Assembly (NCBI RefSeq): GCF_001552535.1
Contig: NZ_BCRJ01000004.1
Span: 62,001-126,000, forward strand
Length of the DNA: 64,000 nucleotides
Origin: Nocardioides jensenii JCM 1364 = NBRC 14755
GTDB taxonomy: Bacteria; Actinomycetota; Actinomycetes; Propionibacteriales; Nocardioidaceae
Reading direction: 5' to 3'
Part shown: positions 56,187 through 64,000 of the stretch, in pieces
Layout: the number at the start of each line of letters is the position of its first letter
How positions within the stretch are numbered: position 1 is the first letter of the stretch
Notes under the pieces: generated by a model
What the model was told of the DNA's origin: nothing
The model's input: the letters and a program-made list of their open reading frames with translations, nothing else
Database searches by the model: none
Position numbers and translations under genes: made by a program

Positions 56187-58768
56187 CGCTGGGCCTCGAC
56201 CGGGTTCAGTTCAGTCCCGAAGCCCTCGACACGGGGCCGCTGGCGGCGTGCCCGTTGCAGGGTTCTGCCCACGGCGATCACCGCCCCCGGCACCAGGCTC
56301 AGGGCGAAGATCTGCAGTGCATCACCGACAGAGATCGTGCGGGTGCCGAGGAGGTCGCGCAGCGGGGCCCAGGCAACAGCGGCCACTTGCAGTGTGGCAG
56401 CGATGGCAACGGAGGCCTCGAGCCCGCGCGCCCGCCAGGTCAGGCCCTCGCGAGGCGCGCGGATCGCGAGCGCGACGCCGAGCTGGGCGAGGCCAAGGGT
56501 GAGAAAGACCCACGTCTGGAGATGTGCGGTGTCGGGTGCGAGGAACCCCGCGGCCAGTGAGACCGCGCTGATGAGAGCGCCCGCCGTCAGGATCTGGCGC
56601 AGAAGACCGTTGCCCAGCACCGACACCTCGGGCGGCGGCGACGGACGGCTCATCACCGCGGGGTCCGCCGGCTCTCCACCGAAGGCCACACCCGGTACGC
56701 CGTGGGTGAGCATGTTGATCCACAGGATCTGGCCGGGACCGAGAGGAACAGCCATCCCGAGGAATGGCCCGAACAGGATCACAACCACTTCCGCGAAACC
56801 ACCGGCAATGGCATAACGCAGGAACATCCGGATGTTGGCGTAGATCCGCCGGCCTTCCCCCACCGCCTTCACGACGGTGCGCAGGTTGTCATCGGCCAGC
56901 ACCAGGTCGGCCGCTTGACGGGCGACCTCGGTGCCGCGGTCCCCCATCGCGATGCCGATGTCGGCACTTCGCAGCGCGGGCGCGTCATTGACCCCGTCGC
57001 CGGTCATGGCGACAACCTCACCCTGGCGCTGCCAGGCGGTGACGATGTCGACCTTCTGCTCCGGGCGAGTGCGCGCATAAACATCGATCTCCCGGATCCT
57101 TGCGACGTGCTCTCCGCGGGCCACCATGTCGCCGTCCGCCACCGAAGGTGCTCCGGACGTCATCCCGAGCTGGCCGGCGATCGCCGCTGCGGTGGCCGGA
57201 TGGTCACCGGTGATCAGCACGGTGCGGATGCCGGCCTCGTGGCACGAAGCCATGACGTCGGCCGCATCCGCACGCGGCGGGTCGGCGATGGCCACGAGGC
57301 CACGCAGCTGGAGTTCGGCCTCGAGTCGCCCTTCCGGGGGCCGCGATGACCCTTCGGCGTCCGCGATCGCCAGCACCCGGAACCCGCGTTCCGCCAGCTC
57401 CCACGCCTGTGCCCGAGCGCGGTCGGTGAGATCGGAATCGCCGAGCAGGTCGAGAACGACCTCGGGTGCGCCCTTGCACACGGTCAGCCATCGACCGGAC
57501 GTGTGATGCAGGGTCGTCATCCGCTGCAGGCGCGCGTCGAACGGGACCTCGACGACCCGCTCCCAGACGGCACCGAGACCGAGCAGGCCCTCGTCGTCCT
57601 TGGCTGCGGCAATGAGCAGAGCCGCCTCCATCGGGTCACCGACGATCTCCCAGTCGGCAGCCTGCCCCTTCCTCAGCCCGGCGTCGTTGCACAGGACCAG
57701 GTCACGAAACAGGTCCGGGAGCCGTGGGTCCTCCGGCACCTGGCTCTCGGTCGCGGTGATCTCGCCCTCACGGGAGTAGCCGTGGCCACCGACCCGCCAG
57801 GACCCACCGGGCGTCCACAGCTCCTGGACCACCATGCGTCCCTCAGTGAGGGTTCCGGTCTTGTCGGAGGCGAGGACCGTGACCGAGCCGAGGGTCTCCA
57901 CCGCCGGGAGCCAGCGGACCAGGGCCGCCTCGCGGGCCATCCGGTAGGCGCCCAACGCCAACGCAACCGAGACGACCGCCGGCAAGGACTCCGGGATGGC
58001 GGCCACCGCCAGGCTGACCGCCAGGACGAGCATCTCGACAGCGTCCTCCCCGCGGGCCAGTCCGAGCCCGAAGACGATGGTGGCCAGTCCCAGCGTCAGT
58101 GCCACGAGCTGGCGCGAGAGTCGCGAGAGCCTCTGCTGGAGAGGGGTGGGTCGGGTGCCCGAGGTCGCGATGGCGGAGGCGATCCGGCCGAGACCGCTCT
58201 CCGCGCCCGTCCGCTCGATCTCAGCGAGGCCGCGCCCGGTCGTGACCACCGTGCCGGAGAGCACGGGATCGCCGGCACCGCGCGCGACCGGGACGGACTC
58301 CCCGGTCATGGCGGCCTCATCGAGCTGGAGGGCGGCGGCTTCCAGCAGTACGCCGTCGGCGGGAACGATGTCGCCGGCCTCGAGCCGCGCCACGTCCCCG
58401 GGTACGACATCGGCACTGTCGACCCGGGTCAGCTCTCCGTCGCGCAGGACCGTCGCATGCGGCGCAGCAAGGCGGTCGAGGGCCGCGATGGCGTTGGCTG
58501 CCCTGACCTCCTGGATCACGCCGATGGCCGTGTTGAGAGCGATCACGACGGCGATGATGATCGCGTCTGCGATGTCGCCCACGGCCACCACGACCACCAG
58601 TGCCCCCAGCAGGAGGAGGATCATCGGGTCGCGCAGCTGGGCCCCGATCCGCGAGGTGAGCCGTCGGGGTCGAGGCCGGGGGGCGCTGTTGGGCCCAGTC
58701 TGATCGAGTCGACGCGCCGCCTCGGCGGCGCTGAGGCCCGCAGGCGACGCCACGGGTGGGGCGATCAT
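56183..58768 (-). CDS. Cation-transporting P2-type ATPase (calcium-pump-like)
   Basis: 861-residue pump. N-terminal cation-ATPase segment (GLSAAEAARRLDQTGPN), actuator TGES (EAAMTGESVPVARG), membrane motif VAAIPESLPAVVSVALA as in calcium pumps, phosphorylation site LASDKTGTLTEGRM, hinge MTGDGVNDAPALRSADIGIAMG, and C-terminal helices. With PESLP rather than the PEGLL of the ATPase at 23330, the two are distinct paralogs. The ATG at 58768 overlaps the stop of the upstream USP gene (ATGA); the stop overlaps the next USP start. Calcium is likely but not proven. Confidence 0.92.
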   Translation of the reverse strand: MIAPPVASPAGLSAAEAARRLDQTGPNSAPRPRPRRLTSRIGAQLRDPMILLLLGALVVVVAVGDIADAIIIAVVIALNTAIGVIQEVRAANAIAALDRLAAPHATVLRDGELTRVDSADVVPGDVARLEAGDIVPADGVLLEAAALQLDEAAMTGESVPVARGAGDPVLSGTVVTTGRGLAEIERTGAESGLGRIASAIATSGTRPTPLQQRLSRLSRQLVALTLGLATIVFGLGLARGEDAVEMLVLAVSLAVAAIPESLPAVVSVALALGAYRMAREAALVRWLPAVETLGSVTVLASDKTGTLTEGRMVVQELWTPGGSWRVGGHGYSREGEITATESQVPEDPRLPDLFRDLVLCNDAGLRKGQAADWEIVGDPMEAALLIAAAKDDEGLLGLGAVWERVVEVPFDARLQRMTTLHHTSGRWLTVCKGAPEVVLDLLGDSDLTDRARAQAWELAERGFRVLAIADAEGSSRPPEGRLEAELQLRGLVAIADPPRADAADVMASCHEAGIRTVLITGDHPATAAAIAGQLGMTSGAPSVADGDMVARGEHVARIREIDVYARTRPEQKVDIVTAWQRQGEVVAMTGDGVNDAPALRSADIGIAMGDRGTEVARQAADLVLADDNLRTVVKAVGEGRRIYANIRMFLRYAIAGGFAEVVVILFGPFLGMAVPLGPGQILWINMLTHGVPGVAFGGEPADPAVMSRPSPPPEVSVLGNGLLRQILTAGALISAVSLAAGFLAPDTAHLQTWVFLTLGLAQLGVALAIRAPREGLTWRARGLEASVAIAATLQVAAVAWAPLRDLLGTRTISVGDALQIFALSLVPGAVIAVGRTLQRARRQRPRVEGFGTELNPVEAQR

Positions 58769-59682
58769 GGACGCAGGGCTCCGGCACGCTCCACGACAAG
58801 TCCGGGCAGAGCGGCGACGTCGCCCGGTGGGACCACAAGAACCGGGCACCGCGCAGCACGCAGGAGCGCGTGTGCCACGCCACCGAGATGCATGGCCGCG
58901 GGGACCCCGTGGCTGCGGCGTACGACCACCAGCAGGTCAGCCTCCTCGGACGCGCTGACCAGTGCCTGGGCCGCTTCGGCATGGACGATGCGCAGCTCGA
59001 CCTCCACGTCGGGGTAGCCGGTGCGCCAGTCCTTGAGCAGGCTCTCGGTCTCTTCGGTCGCGTACCGTGTCCATTCCTCCAGAGCCGGACCCGAGGTGCC
59101 GAGGTCGGCGTAGGCGCTGGGCAGCATCCAGGCGTGCAGCACGATCAGACTTGAGCCCCGCTCATCCGCTGCTGCGAACGCCGCTGCCAAGAGCTCGGCG
59201 GAGTGGCTCGATGCCTTCACTCCGACCAGGATCGTGTCGTGCGGTTCGCCGGCCGGCTCGACGCGGGCGACCATCACGGGGCAGGTCGCCCGGGCAACCA
59301 CCCCGGCGCAGACATCGCCCCGGAACAGGTGGTCGATCCCGATGCGATTGTCGCTGCCGACGTACAGTGCCCGTGCGCCGTTGGCGCTTCTGGCCAGCTC
59401 CCTGGCCCGGGAGCCGTGCAGCAGGTCGGCCTCGACGACCAGACCCGGGGCCATGCTCTCCGCTGTCCGTCTCGCCTCGTCGAGAAGTTGGCGGCCGGCC
59501 TCCGTCAGCATGGTCGGCAGATCGAGAAGGAAGGGAGACGTCGGCAGACAGTTGGGCACCACGTGCACGAGTCGAACGGCACTTCCGGTCCGCTTCGCCT
59601 CCAGCACACCCTCCCGGATCGCGGCCGAACTGCCCTCGGTGCCGTTGACGCCGATGACGATCCCCTGAGCTTCCGTGTTCAT
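58765..59682 (-). CDS. Universal stress protein, two-domain
   Basis: 305-residue tandem USP. First domain: IVIGVNGTEGSSAAIREGVL to CPVMVARVEP with a variant loop in ALYVGSDNRIGIDHLFRGDV. Second domain: DTILVGVKASSHSAELLAAA to CPVLVVPPGD with LLVVVRRSHGVPAAMHLGGV. Neither loop is the strict ATP consensus. It differs clearly from the other USPs in this window. The ATG at 59682 has AAGAGGA in front. It follows the antiporter gene by 48 bases and couples to the P-type ATPase gene by a 4-base overlap. Confidence 0.9.
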   Translation of the reverse strand: MNTEAQGIVIGVNGTEGSSAAIREGVLEAKRTGSAVRLVHVVPNCLPTSPFLLDLPTMLTEAGRQLLDEARRTAESMAPGLVVEADLLHGSRARELARSANGARALYVGSDNRIGIDHLFRGDVCAGVVARATCPVMVARVEPAGEPHDTILVGVKASSHSAELLAAAFAAADERGSSLIVLHAWMLPSAYADLGTSGPALEEWTRYATEETESLLKDWRTGYPDVEVELRIVHAEAAQALVSASEEADLLVVVRRSHGVPAAMHLGGVAHALLRAARCPVLVVPPGDVAALPGLVVERAGALRP

Positions 59683-59730
59683 TGTTGAGTCCTCTTTTCT
59701 TGGTGGTTGGCGCTCTGACATGGATCGCTT

Positions 59731-61293
59731 CTACGAGATGGCGGCACCGACGCCGATGAACGCGGCGCAGAGAACCAGAAGGATGCCGACCAGAGGCAGG
59801 ACGAAGCGCAGGTACTGGTCGTAGCGGACCCGGGCCAGCGCGAGGCCACCCATCACCACCGCCGACGTGGGCGTGATCAGGTTGACGATGCCCGAGGCTG
59901 ACTGGAAGGCGGTGACCACCATGGCGCGCGAGACACCGGCGAAGTCGGCCAGTGGCGCCAGGATGGGCATGGCCAGTGCACCGTGACCAGAAGTCGACGG
60001 GACGAGGAACGCGAGGGGCAGGTTGATGAGGAACATCAGCACGCCGAAGACTCCCGAGTTCGTGTTCCCGACGATGTTCTCCATCGAGTGCAGGATCGTT
60101 CCGGTGATCTCGGCGTTGTTCATGATCACGGTGACCCCGCGCGCCAGGACGATGATCAGCCCGACCCCGACGAAGTCCCCTGCACCCTTGACGACCGAGC
60201 TGCTGATCCCCTTCTCACCCAACCCGCCGACGAGTCCAACCACGAGGGCCATCGCCAGGAACAGCGCGGCCAGCTCGGGGAAGTACCAGTCGAGCTGCCA
60301 CGCGTAGCTCGCGGCGTCAGGGCCCTGGATGACCTGTGCCCAGGGCACGATCGCGTAGATCATGAACGCGAAGGTGGCTGCGACGATCGCCAGCACGCTC
60401 TTCTCCCGGCCGGTGAGACGGGCCACCTCGCGCACACCGTGCGCCCGCAGCTCCGCGTCGCCCTCCATCTGGCCGACCATCGACGTCGTGGGGTCGGCCT
60501 TGACCTTGCGGGCGTAGCGCAGCACCCACCACACGGCGACGGGCACAAGGACGACGTACATCAACAGGCGGAAGCCGATGCCGTCACCGATCGAGATGTC
60601 CGCGGCACCCGAGCCGACGCCGGTCGCGAACGGGTTGACGGTCGACGCCAGGACCCCGATCCCGGCACCGACCAGGATCGTCGCCGCCGCCACCATGCGG
60701 TCGTAGCCGAGGGCGAGCATGAGCGGGATGAGCAGCGCGTAGAAGCCCAGGGTCTCCTCGGCCATGCCTTCCGTGGTGCCACCGATCGAGAACAGCACCA
60801 TCAGCACCGCGATCAGGACCGCGCCTCGGGTGCTCATCCTCTGGGCCACCCTCGCCACGCCGTTGTCGATCGCGCCGGTCTTCATCGCCATCGTGATGAA
60901 CACACCGATCGCGAGCACGAACAGGAAGACGCCGGCGGCGCCGTACAGCTCACCGGACTCGTAGGGCCCGATGTACCCGTCCGGGTTGATCACACCGTAG
61001 AGCCCGTTGACGGGAGCCATGAACAACTCCATCAGACGGTCCCCGAACGACAGGGCACTGTCCGTCGCCTGATAGCTCCCGGGGATCGGTCGTCCGCTGT
61101 CGCTGTCCGTCTGATAGGCACCGGTCGGTACGACGAACGCCAGCAGCCACACCGTGATCGTCACGCCGAACAGCACCGTGAAGGCACTCGGGAAGCGGAA
61201 CTTCTTTGCGGAGGCGGTCTGCTCTTCGCTGCTGTGGTCGGTCCCGTTCCCGTTGATTCCCTTCGGCAGGATGGACCTTCTGGTGGTGGTCAT
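59731..61293 (-). CDS. YfcC-family carrier, candidate arginine/ornithine antiporter
   Basis: 520-residue membrane protein with about twelve helices of the YfcC/DcuC-like family. Family features are FRFPSAFTVLFGVTITVWLL, SIGGTTEGMAEETLGFYALLIPL, STVNPFATGVGSGAADI and FLVPSTSGHGALAMPILAPLADF. YfcC proteins often sit with arginine deiminase genes and are taken as basic amino acid exchangers. Here arcA and the ornithine carbamoyltransferase gene lie just across a divergent promoter, so arginine-in/ornithine-out exchange is likely but inferred. The ATG at 61293 has GAGAGGGAG in front. Confidence 0.83.
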   Translation of the reverse strand: MTTTRRSILPKGINGNGTDHSSEEQTASAKKFRFPSAFTVLFGVTITVWLLAFVVPTGAYQTDSDSGRPIPGSYQATDSALSFGDRLMELFMAPVNGLYGVINPDGYIGPYESGELYGAAGVFLFVLAIGVFITMAMKTGAIDNGVARVAQRMSTRGAVLIAVLMVLFSIGGTTEGMAEETLGFYALLIPLMLALGYDRMVAAATILVGAGIGVLASTVNPFATGVGSGAADISIGDGIGFRLLMYVVLVPVAVWWVLRYARKVKADPTTSMVGQMEGDAELRAHGVREVARLTGREKSVLAIVAATFAFMIYAIVPWAQVIQGPDAASYAWQLDWYFPELAALFLAMALVVGLVGGLGEKGISSSVVKGAGDFVGVGLIIVLARGVTVIMNNAEITGTILHSMENIVGNTNSGVFGVLMFLINLPLAFLVPSTSGHGALAMPILAPLADFAGVSRAMVVTAFQSASGIVNLITPTSAVVMGGLALARVRYDQYLRFVLPLVGILLVLCAAFIGVGAAIS

Positions 61294-61367
61294 GGTGCTC
61301 CCTCTCTCGGATGGCGACGTCAGGTCAGCCGAGACTCACCGAACCATGAACGAGTGCCTCACCAGAG

Positions 61368-61403
61368 GTGGCGATCGGCCCTTCCCCGCGGGACCTTGGG
61401 CCC
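61368..61403. promoter_or_regulatory. Pair of DosR-like boxes between the carrier operon and a USP gene
   Basis: GGGACCTTGGGCCC (61390-61403) is a perfect 14/14 match. A second site, GTGGCGATCGGCCC (61368-61381, 10/14 with the right half intact), starts exactly 22 bases before it. The pair stands 74 bases from the carrier ATG and 36 from the USP GTG and can serve both directions. Confidence 0.76.
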
Positions 61404-61439
61404 GTGCCGGACACGCCTGCGGCAACGCATGATCAAGCC

Positions 61440-61994
61440 GTGAACCAACGCGATCCCATAGATCCCTCTCGCCTCGTGCCAGCCCCGCGAAAGCTCGAGA
61501 AACGTGAACGCGCGCAAGAGGGACGCCGCTGCCTGGTCGCCGTCGACGGATCTGCGGCCGGCTTCCAGCCCTTGGTCTGGGCACTGCGCCATGCGATCGT
61601 GCACGACATGACTGTCGAGGTCATGACAGTCTGGCCGTCGCACGGCAGTGCGCTGGTCCACGAAGTCCCCGGCCACTTCTGCGCGCCTCGTTGGAGTGCA
61701 CGCGACGCTCAACGCGACGTCGTTCGTCGTGCACTCGAGCAGGTGCCCACTGGCTCGGTCATCGCTACCAGGCTGGAGAACGGGCACGTCGTGGAGACGA
61801 TCGTCCGTGCGTCGGATCGCTGCGATCTGGTGGTCCTGGGAGCCACCCCGAACCAGGGACCGCAGAACCTCTCCACCCACATCGCACGGCAGGCGCATTG
61901 TCCGGTCGCGCTGGTGGATGCGTGCGGTGAGGTCTTCATGACGTCGGGCCGGCGCGCCGTCCGGGGAACCGGATCCCCTTTGCCGGTGCGGTGA
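61440..61994 (+). CDS. Single-domain universal stress protein
   Basis: 184-residue USP with one domain: RCLVAVDGSAAGFQPLVWAL at the start, then LVVLGATPNQGPQNLSTHIARQAHCPVALVD, whose loop is a loose form of the ATP motif. It has a basic N-terminal extension and a short basic tail. The GTG at 61440 is taken because an in-frame start at 61368 would begin within the operator pair; no strong ribosome site is visible, so the true start may be further in. It is divergent from the carrier-USP-ATPase-USP operon. Confidence 0.82.
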   Translation: MNQRDPIDPSRLVPAPRKLEKRERAQEGRRCLVAVDGSAAGFQPLVWALRHAIVHDMTVEVMTVWPSHGSALVHEVPGHFCAPRWSARDAQRDVVRRALEQVPTGSVIATRLENGHVVETIVRASDRCDLVVLGATPNQGPQNLSTHIARQAHCPVALVDACGEVFMTSGRRAVRGTGSPLPVR

Positions 61995-62005
61995 CAGCGA
62001 CATGG

Positions 62006-62165
62006 CCGGGAATCGATGACCAGCAGAGGGCAAACTGCATGGGTGAGGACGGTGCGCGTCACCGAACCCAGGTGTGAACCCAGAGGCAGCACCTGATCGT
62101 GACGCTCCACCGCGAGCAGCCAAGCCTGCTCGGAGTTCGCGAGCTCGGGATGGCCTACCGCAAGC
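62006..62165 (-). pseudogene. Remnant of a universal stress protein C-terminus
   Basis: On the minus strand this encodes LPLGSHLGSVTRTVLTHAVC followed by PLLVIDSR, clearly the end of a second USP domain like PIGSHLGPLVRTVLRASEVP at 30495-31424. The part before it is short and nothing of the first domain is left. No start codon or ribosome site is in a fitting place. It is read as the dead end of a sixth USP gene. Confidence 0.72.
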
Positions 62166-62168
62166 CAC

Positions 62169-62449
62169 TCAGGCTGCGTTCGAGGGCTCGCTGAGCGCGC
62201 TCGGCCCATTGTGCTGACGCCCGGTCACAATGAGGGACGCCCAGCACACCCCCGCCACGGACATCGAGAGCCAGTACTGCAACAGGCGCCGAGCGGCCAC
62301 ATCGCGTGGTCCAGCACTGACGACTCCGCGCGGGCGTCCACCAGGAACGGAAGGCTGCCGTACTCGACAGCCGCCACTGTGAGCACCACCGCCCCGGCAC
62401 CGCGAAGCCATCTCCACGTGACCGAGACGGCACGCCGAGCAGAGGACAA
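62169..62449 (-). pseudogene. Possible frameshifted small membrane protein
   Basis: Two minus-strand frames each show part of a small membrane protein: one starts with [20 protein letters not shown] and runs to about 62320; the other continues with [20 protein letters not shown] to a stop at 62169. Joined by a single frameshift near 62300-62320 they would give a protein of about 92 residues with two hydrophobic segments. I do not recognise a family. It could also be chance coding. The rest of 62166-62582 holds only the arcA boxes and leader. Confidence 0.35.
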
Positions 62450-62525
62450 GGAACCTTCGGGGCGGGAGGTATTGCCTGACCCCCGAGAGATGTCGAGCGG
62501 CCCGGTACCTCGGGACCTTCGCCCC
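62450..62525 (+). promoter_or_regulatory. DosR-like boxes upstream of arcA
   Basis: GGGACCTTCGCCCC (62512-62525) matches 13 of 14 and ends 57 bases before the arcA GTG. A right-half site ATGTCGAGCGGCCC starts 22 bases before it (62490), and another box, GGAACCTTCGGGGC (62450-62463, 11/14), lies further upstream. Confidence 0.7.
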
Positions 62526-62582
62526 TCTCAAGAAGGCGGCCAGCGGCGCCACGCTGGCAGCACCACTACGAGAGGGAACATC

Positions 62583-63806
62583 GTGAACCTGCACGTCGAC
62601 TCGGAGGTCGGCCGGCTCCGGCAGGCCATCCTGCACCGTCCGGACCTCGAGCTGAAGAGGCTGACCCCGACCAACCATGACGACTACCTCTTCGATGACG
62701 TGCTCTGGGTCAAGCACGCGAAGCAGGAACACGACGCCTTCGCCGACACGCTGCGCGACAGGGGCGTCCAGGTGCATCTGCTCGACCAGCTCCTCACCGA
62801 GACCCTGGCAATCCCGGAGGCACGCAAGCACGTGCTCGAGTCGACCCTGGACGAACGGGTCTACGGGCCGATGGCGCTCGATGCCCTGCACAGCCTCTTC
62901 AGCGCCATGGACCCTGCCGAGCTGACGACGTACCTGATCGGCGGCATGACCAAGCACGAGCTTCTCCAACGCATCGACGAGCCGTCCTCGGTCGTCGTAC
63001 GCGCGATGGCTCCCGGCGACTTCCTGCTGCCCCCGCTGCCCAACCACCTGTTCACCCGGGACACGTCCGCGTGGATCTACGACGGCGTGTCCATCAACGC
63101 GATGCGCAAGCGGGCACGCATGCGCGAGACCATCCACTACGAGGCGATCTACCGCTGGCACCCCAGCTTCGTGACCGACGACTTCCACATCTGGGCCGAC
63201 GGCACGTCGAGCGGTGCCGCCACCACCGAGGGTGGGGACATCCTGGTGCTCGGCAGGGGCGCGGTCCTGGTGGGGATGAGCGAACGAACCACACCGCAAG
63301 GGATCGAGCGCCTCGCCCGCCGCCTCTTCGACGCCGGACGAGCCACCAGGATCGTGGCCCTGGCGATGCCCCAGAAGCGCGCCTTCATGCATCTCGACAC
63401 CGTGATGACGATGGTCGACGACCACACCTTCACCAAGTACGTCGGGCTCGGGATGCTGCCGTCGTACACGATCGAGCCGGGCGACACTGAGAAGGAGCTG
63501 AAGGTGACGCCGCACGAACCGGACCAGATGCATGCCGTGATCGCCGCCGCGCTCGGCATCGACTCGATCAACATGCTCACCGCGACCCAGGACGTGCATG
63601 CCGCCGAACGGGAGCAGTGGGACGACGGCTGCAACGTGCTCGCCGTCGAGCCGGGTGTCGTGGTCGCCTACGAGCGCAACGTCACCACCAACACCCACCT
63701 GCGCAAGAACGGCATCGAGGTGATCACCATCCAGGGCAACGAACTGGGTCGTGGCCGCGGCGGACCGCGGTGCATGACCTGCCCGATCGAACGAGAAGGG
63801 ATCTGA
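62583..63806 (+). CDS. arcA: Arginine deiminase ArcA
   Basis: Hydrolyses arginine to citrulline and ammonia, the first step of the ATP-forming arginine deiminase pathway. 407 residues. Motifs: [20 protein letters not shown] at the start, [13 protein letters not shown], the [10 protein letters not shown] metal-free guanidino-binding region, and catalytic Cys near residue 396 in [12 protein letters not shown]. The GTG at 62583 has GAGAGGGA in front and gives the standard N-terminus. The ornithine carbamoyltransferase gene begins 3 bases after its stop. DosR-like boxes upstream tie it to the low-oxygen regulon. Confidence 0.96.
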   Translation: MNLHVDSEVGRLRQAILHRPDLELKRLTPTNHDDYLFDDVLWVKHAKQEHDAFADTLRDRGVQVHLLDQLLTETLAIPEARKHVLESTLDERVYGPMALDALHSLFSAMDPAELTTYLIGGMTKHELLQRIDEPSSVVVRAMAPGDFLLPPLPNHLFTRDTSAWIYDGVSINAMRKRARMRETIHYEAIYRWHPSFVTDDFHIWADGTSSGAATTEGGDILVLGRGAVLVGMSERTTPQGIERLARRLFDAGRATRIVALAMPQKRAFMHLDTVMTMVDDHTFTKYVGLGMLPSYTIEPGDTEKELKVTPHEPDQMHAVIAAALGIDSINMLTATQDVHAAEREQWDDGCNVLAVEPGVVVAYERNVTTNTHLRKNGIEVITIQGNELGRGRGGPRCMTCPIEREGI

Positions 63807-63809
63807 GTC

Positions 63810-64000
63810 ATGGCCTTCAACCTGCGCAACCGCAACTTCGTCAAGGAGCTCGACTTCACCCCGAAGGAGTGGAGGTTTCTGCTGGACCTGGCCGCGGAGC
63901 TGAAGATCGCGAAGTACACCGGCTCCGAGCAACCGCTGCTGGTCGGCAAGGAGCTCGCGTTGATCTTCGAGAAGGCGTCGACCCGCACCCGGTGCGCGTT
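63810..64000 (+). CDS. arcB: Ornithine carbamoyltransferase, catabolic (3' cut by window edge)
   Basis: Only the first 63 codons are seen. The start [20 protein letters not shown] and the carbamoyl-phosphate motif [11 protein letters not shown] are diagnostic for ornithine carbamoyltransferase. In this setting it would split citrulline to carbamoyl phosphate and ornithine. It begins 3 bases after arcA, with GAGAAGGG as ribosome site within the arcA end, so it is in the same operon. A carbamate kinase gene would be expected to follow outside the window. The biosynthetic ArgF role is less likely from context. Confidence 0.92.
   Translation, partial: MAFNLRNRNFVKELDFTPKEWRFLLDLAAELKIAKYTGSEQPLLVGKELALIFEKASTRTRCA

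Noticed and set aside
61368..61439. Longer USP reading frame starting at 61368
   Set aside because: It would place the start codon inside the operator pair and add 24 residues without any USP similarity.

Overview
The window comes from a high-GC actinobacterium, most likely of the Nocardioides group. The support is: very GC-rich coding DNA with many GTG starts and ATGA-type gene overlaps; the mycothiol enzyme MshC with its usual partner genes; conserved actinobacterial families (PAC2, DUF3090, DUF5703, DUF1876); and REP-like intergenic repeats of a kind I associate with Nocardioides genomes. The genus is an inference.

Layout. (1) 1-7.7 kb: the end of a type IV pilus operon (pilT, pilB, pilC, three pilin-like proteins, prepilin peptidase), all overlapping on the + strand. 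(2) 7.7-21.7 kb: ordinary chromosome, with metH, a PAC2 protein, the histidine phosphatase-DUF3090-SCO1664-mshC operon, corA, a small GIY-YIG nuclease set among REP-like repeats, uppP, an aldo/keto reductase, DUF5703, a cupin, an M20 peptidase and tRNA-Leu(GAG). (3) 23.2-64 kb: an unusually dense cluster of genes for life without oxygen or in dormancy. It holds two P2-type ATPases, a DUF1876 protein, an ABC exporter, five universal stress proteins plus one remnant, phosphoketolase, two zinc alcohol dehydrogenases, the nitrate reductase operon narKGHJI with a hemerythrin, an Nramp/MgtE-N pair, a two-component system, a ferric-reductase-like/FMN-binding/ApbE operon, and an arginine deiminase pathway (carrier, arcA, start of the ornithine carbamoyltransferase gene).

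What ties region 3 together is a 14-bp palindrome, GGGACCTTNGGCCC. It occurs at 12 intergenic loci in front of nearly every transcription unit from 23.2 to 62.5 kb, and I noticed none in the gene starts to the left. It closely matches the core of the mycobacterial DosR/DevR box, and the genes behind it (narK, DUF1876, CtpF-like ATPase, USPs) are the classes DosR controls. At several loci a second, weaker box lies exactly 22 bp from the first. The whole 41 kb is therefore best read as a clustered hypoxia/dormancy regulon: ATP from nitrate respiration, the phosphoketolase-acetyl phosphate route and arginine deiminase; redox disposal by alcohol dehydrogenases and possibly a flavin-based extracellular route; ion homeostasis by P-type ATPases and a Mg-type Nramp. 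The DosR-like regulator itself is not in the window.

A second, separate signal is a TTCTTGGA direct repeat at the same distance upstream of the DUF2231-regulator-kinase operon and of the reductase-FMN-ApbE operon, which suggests that the local OmpR-type regulator controls both. A third is a duplicated hemerythrin-phosphoketolase gene pair in which each copy has lost the opposite partner.
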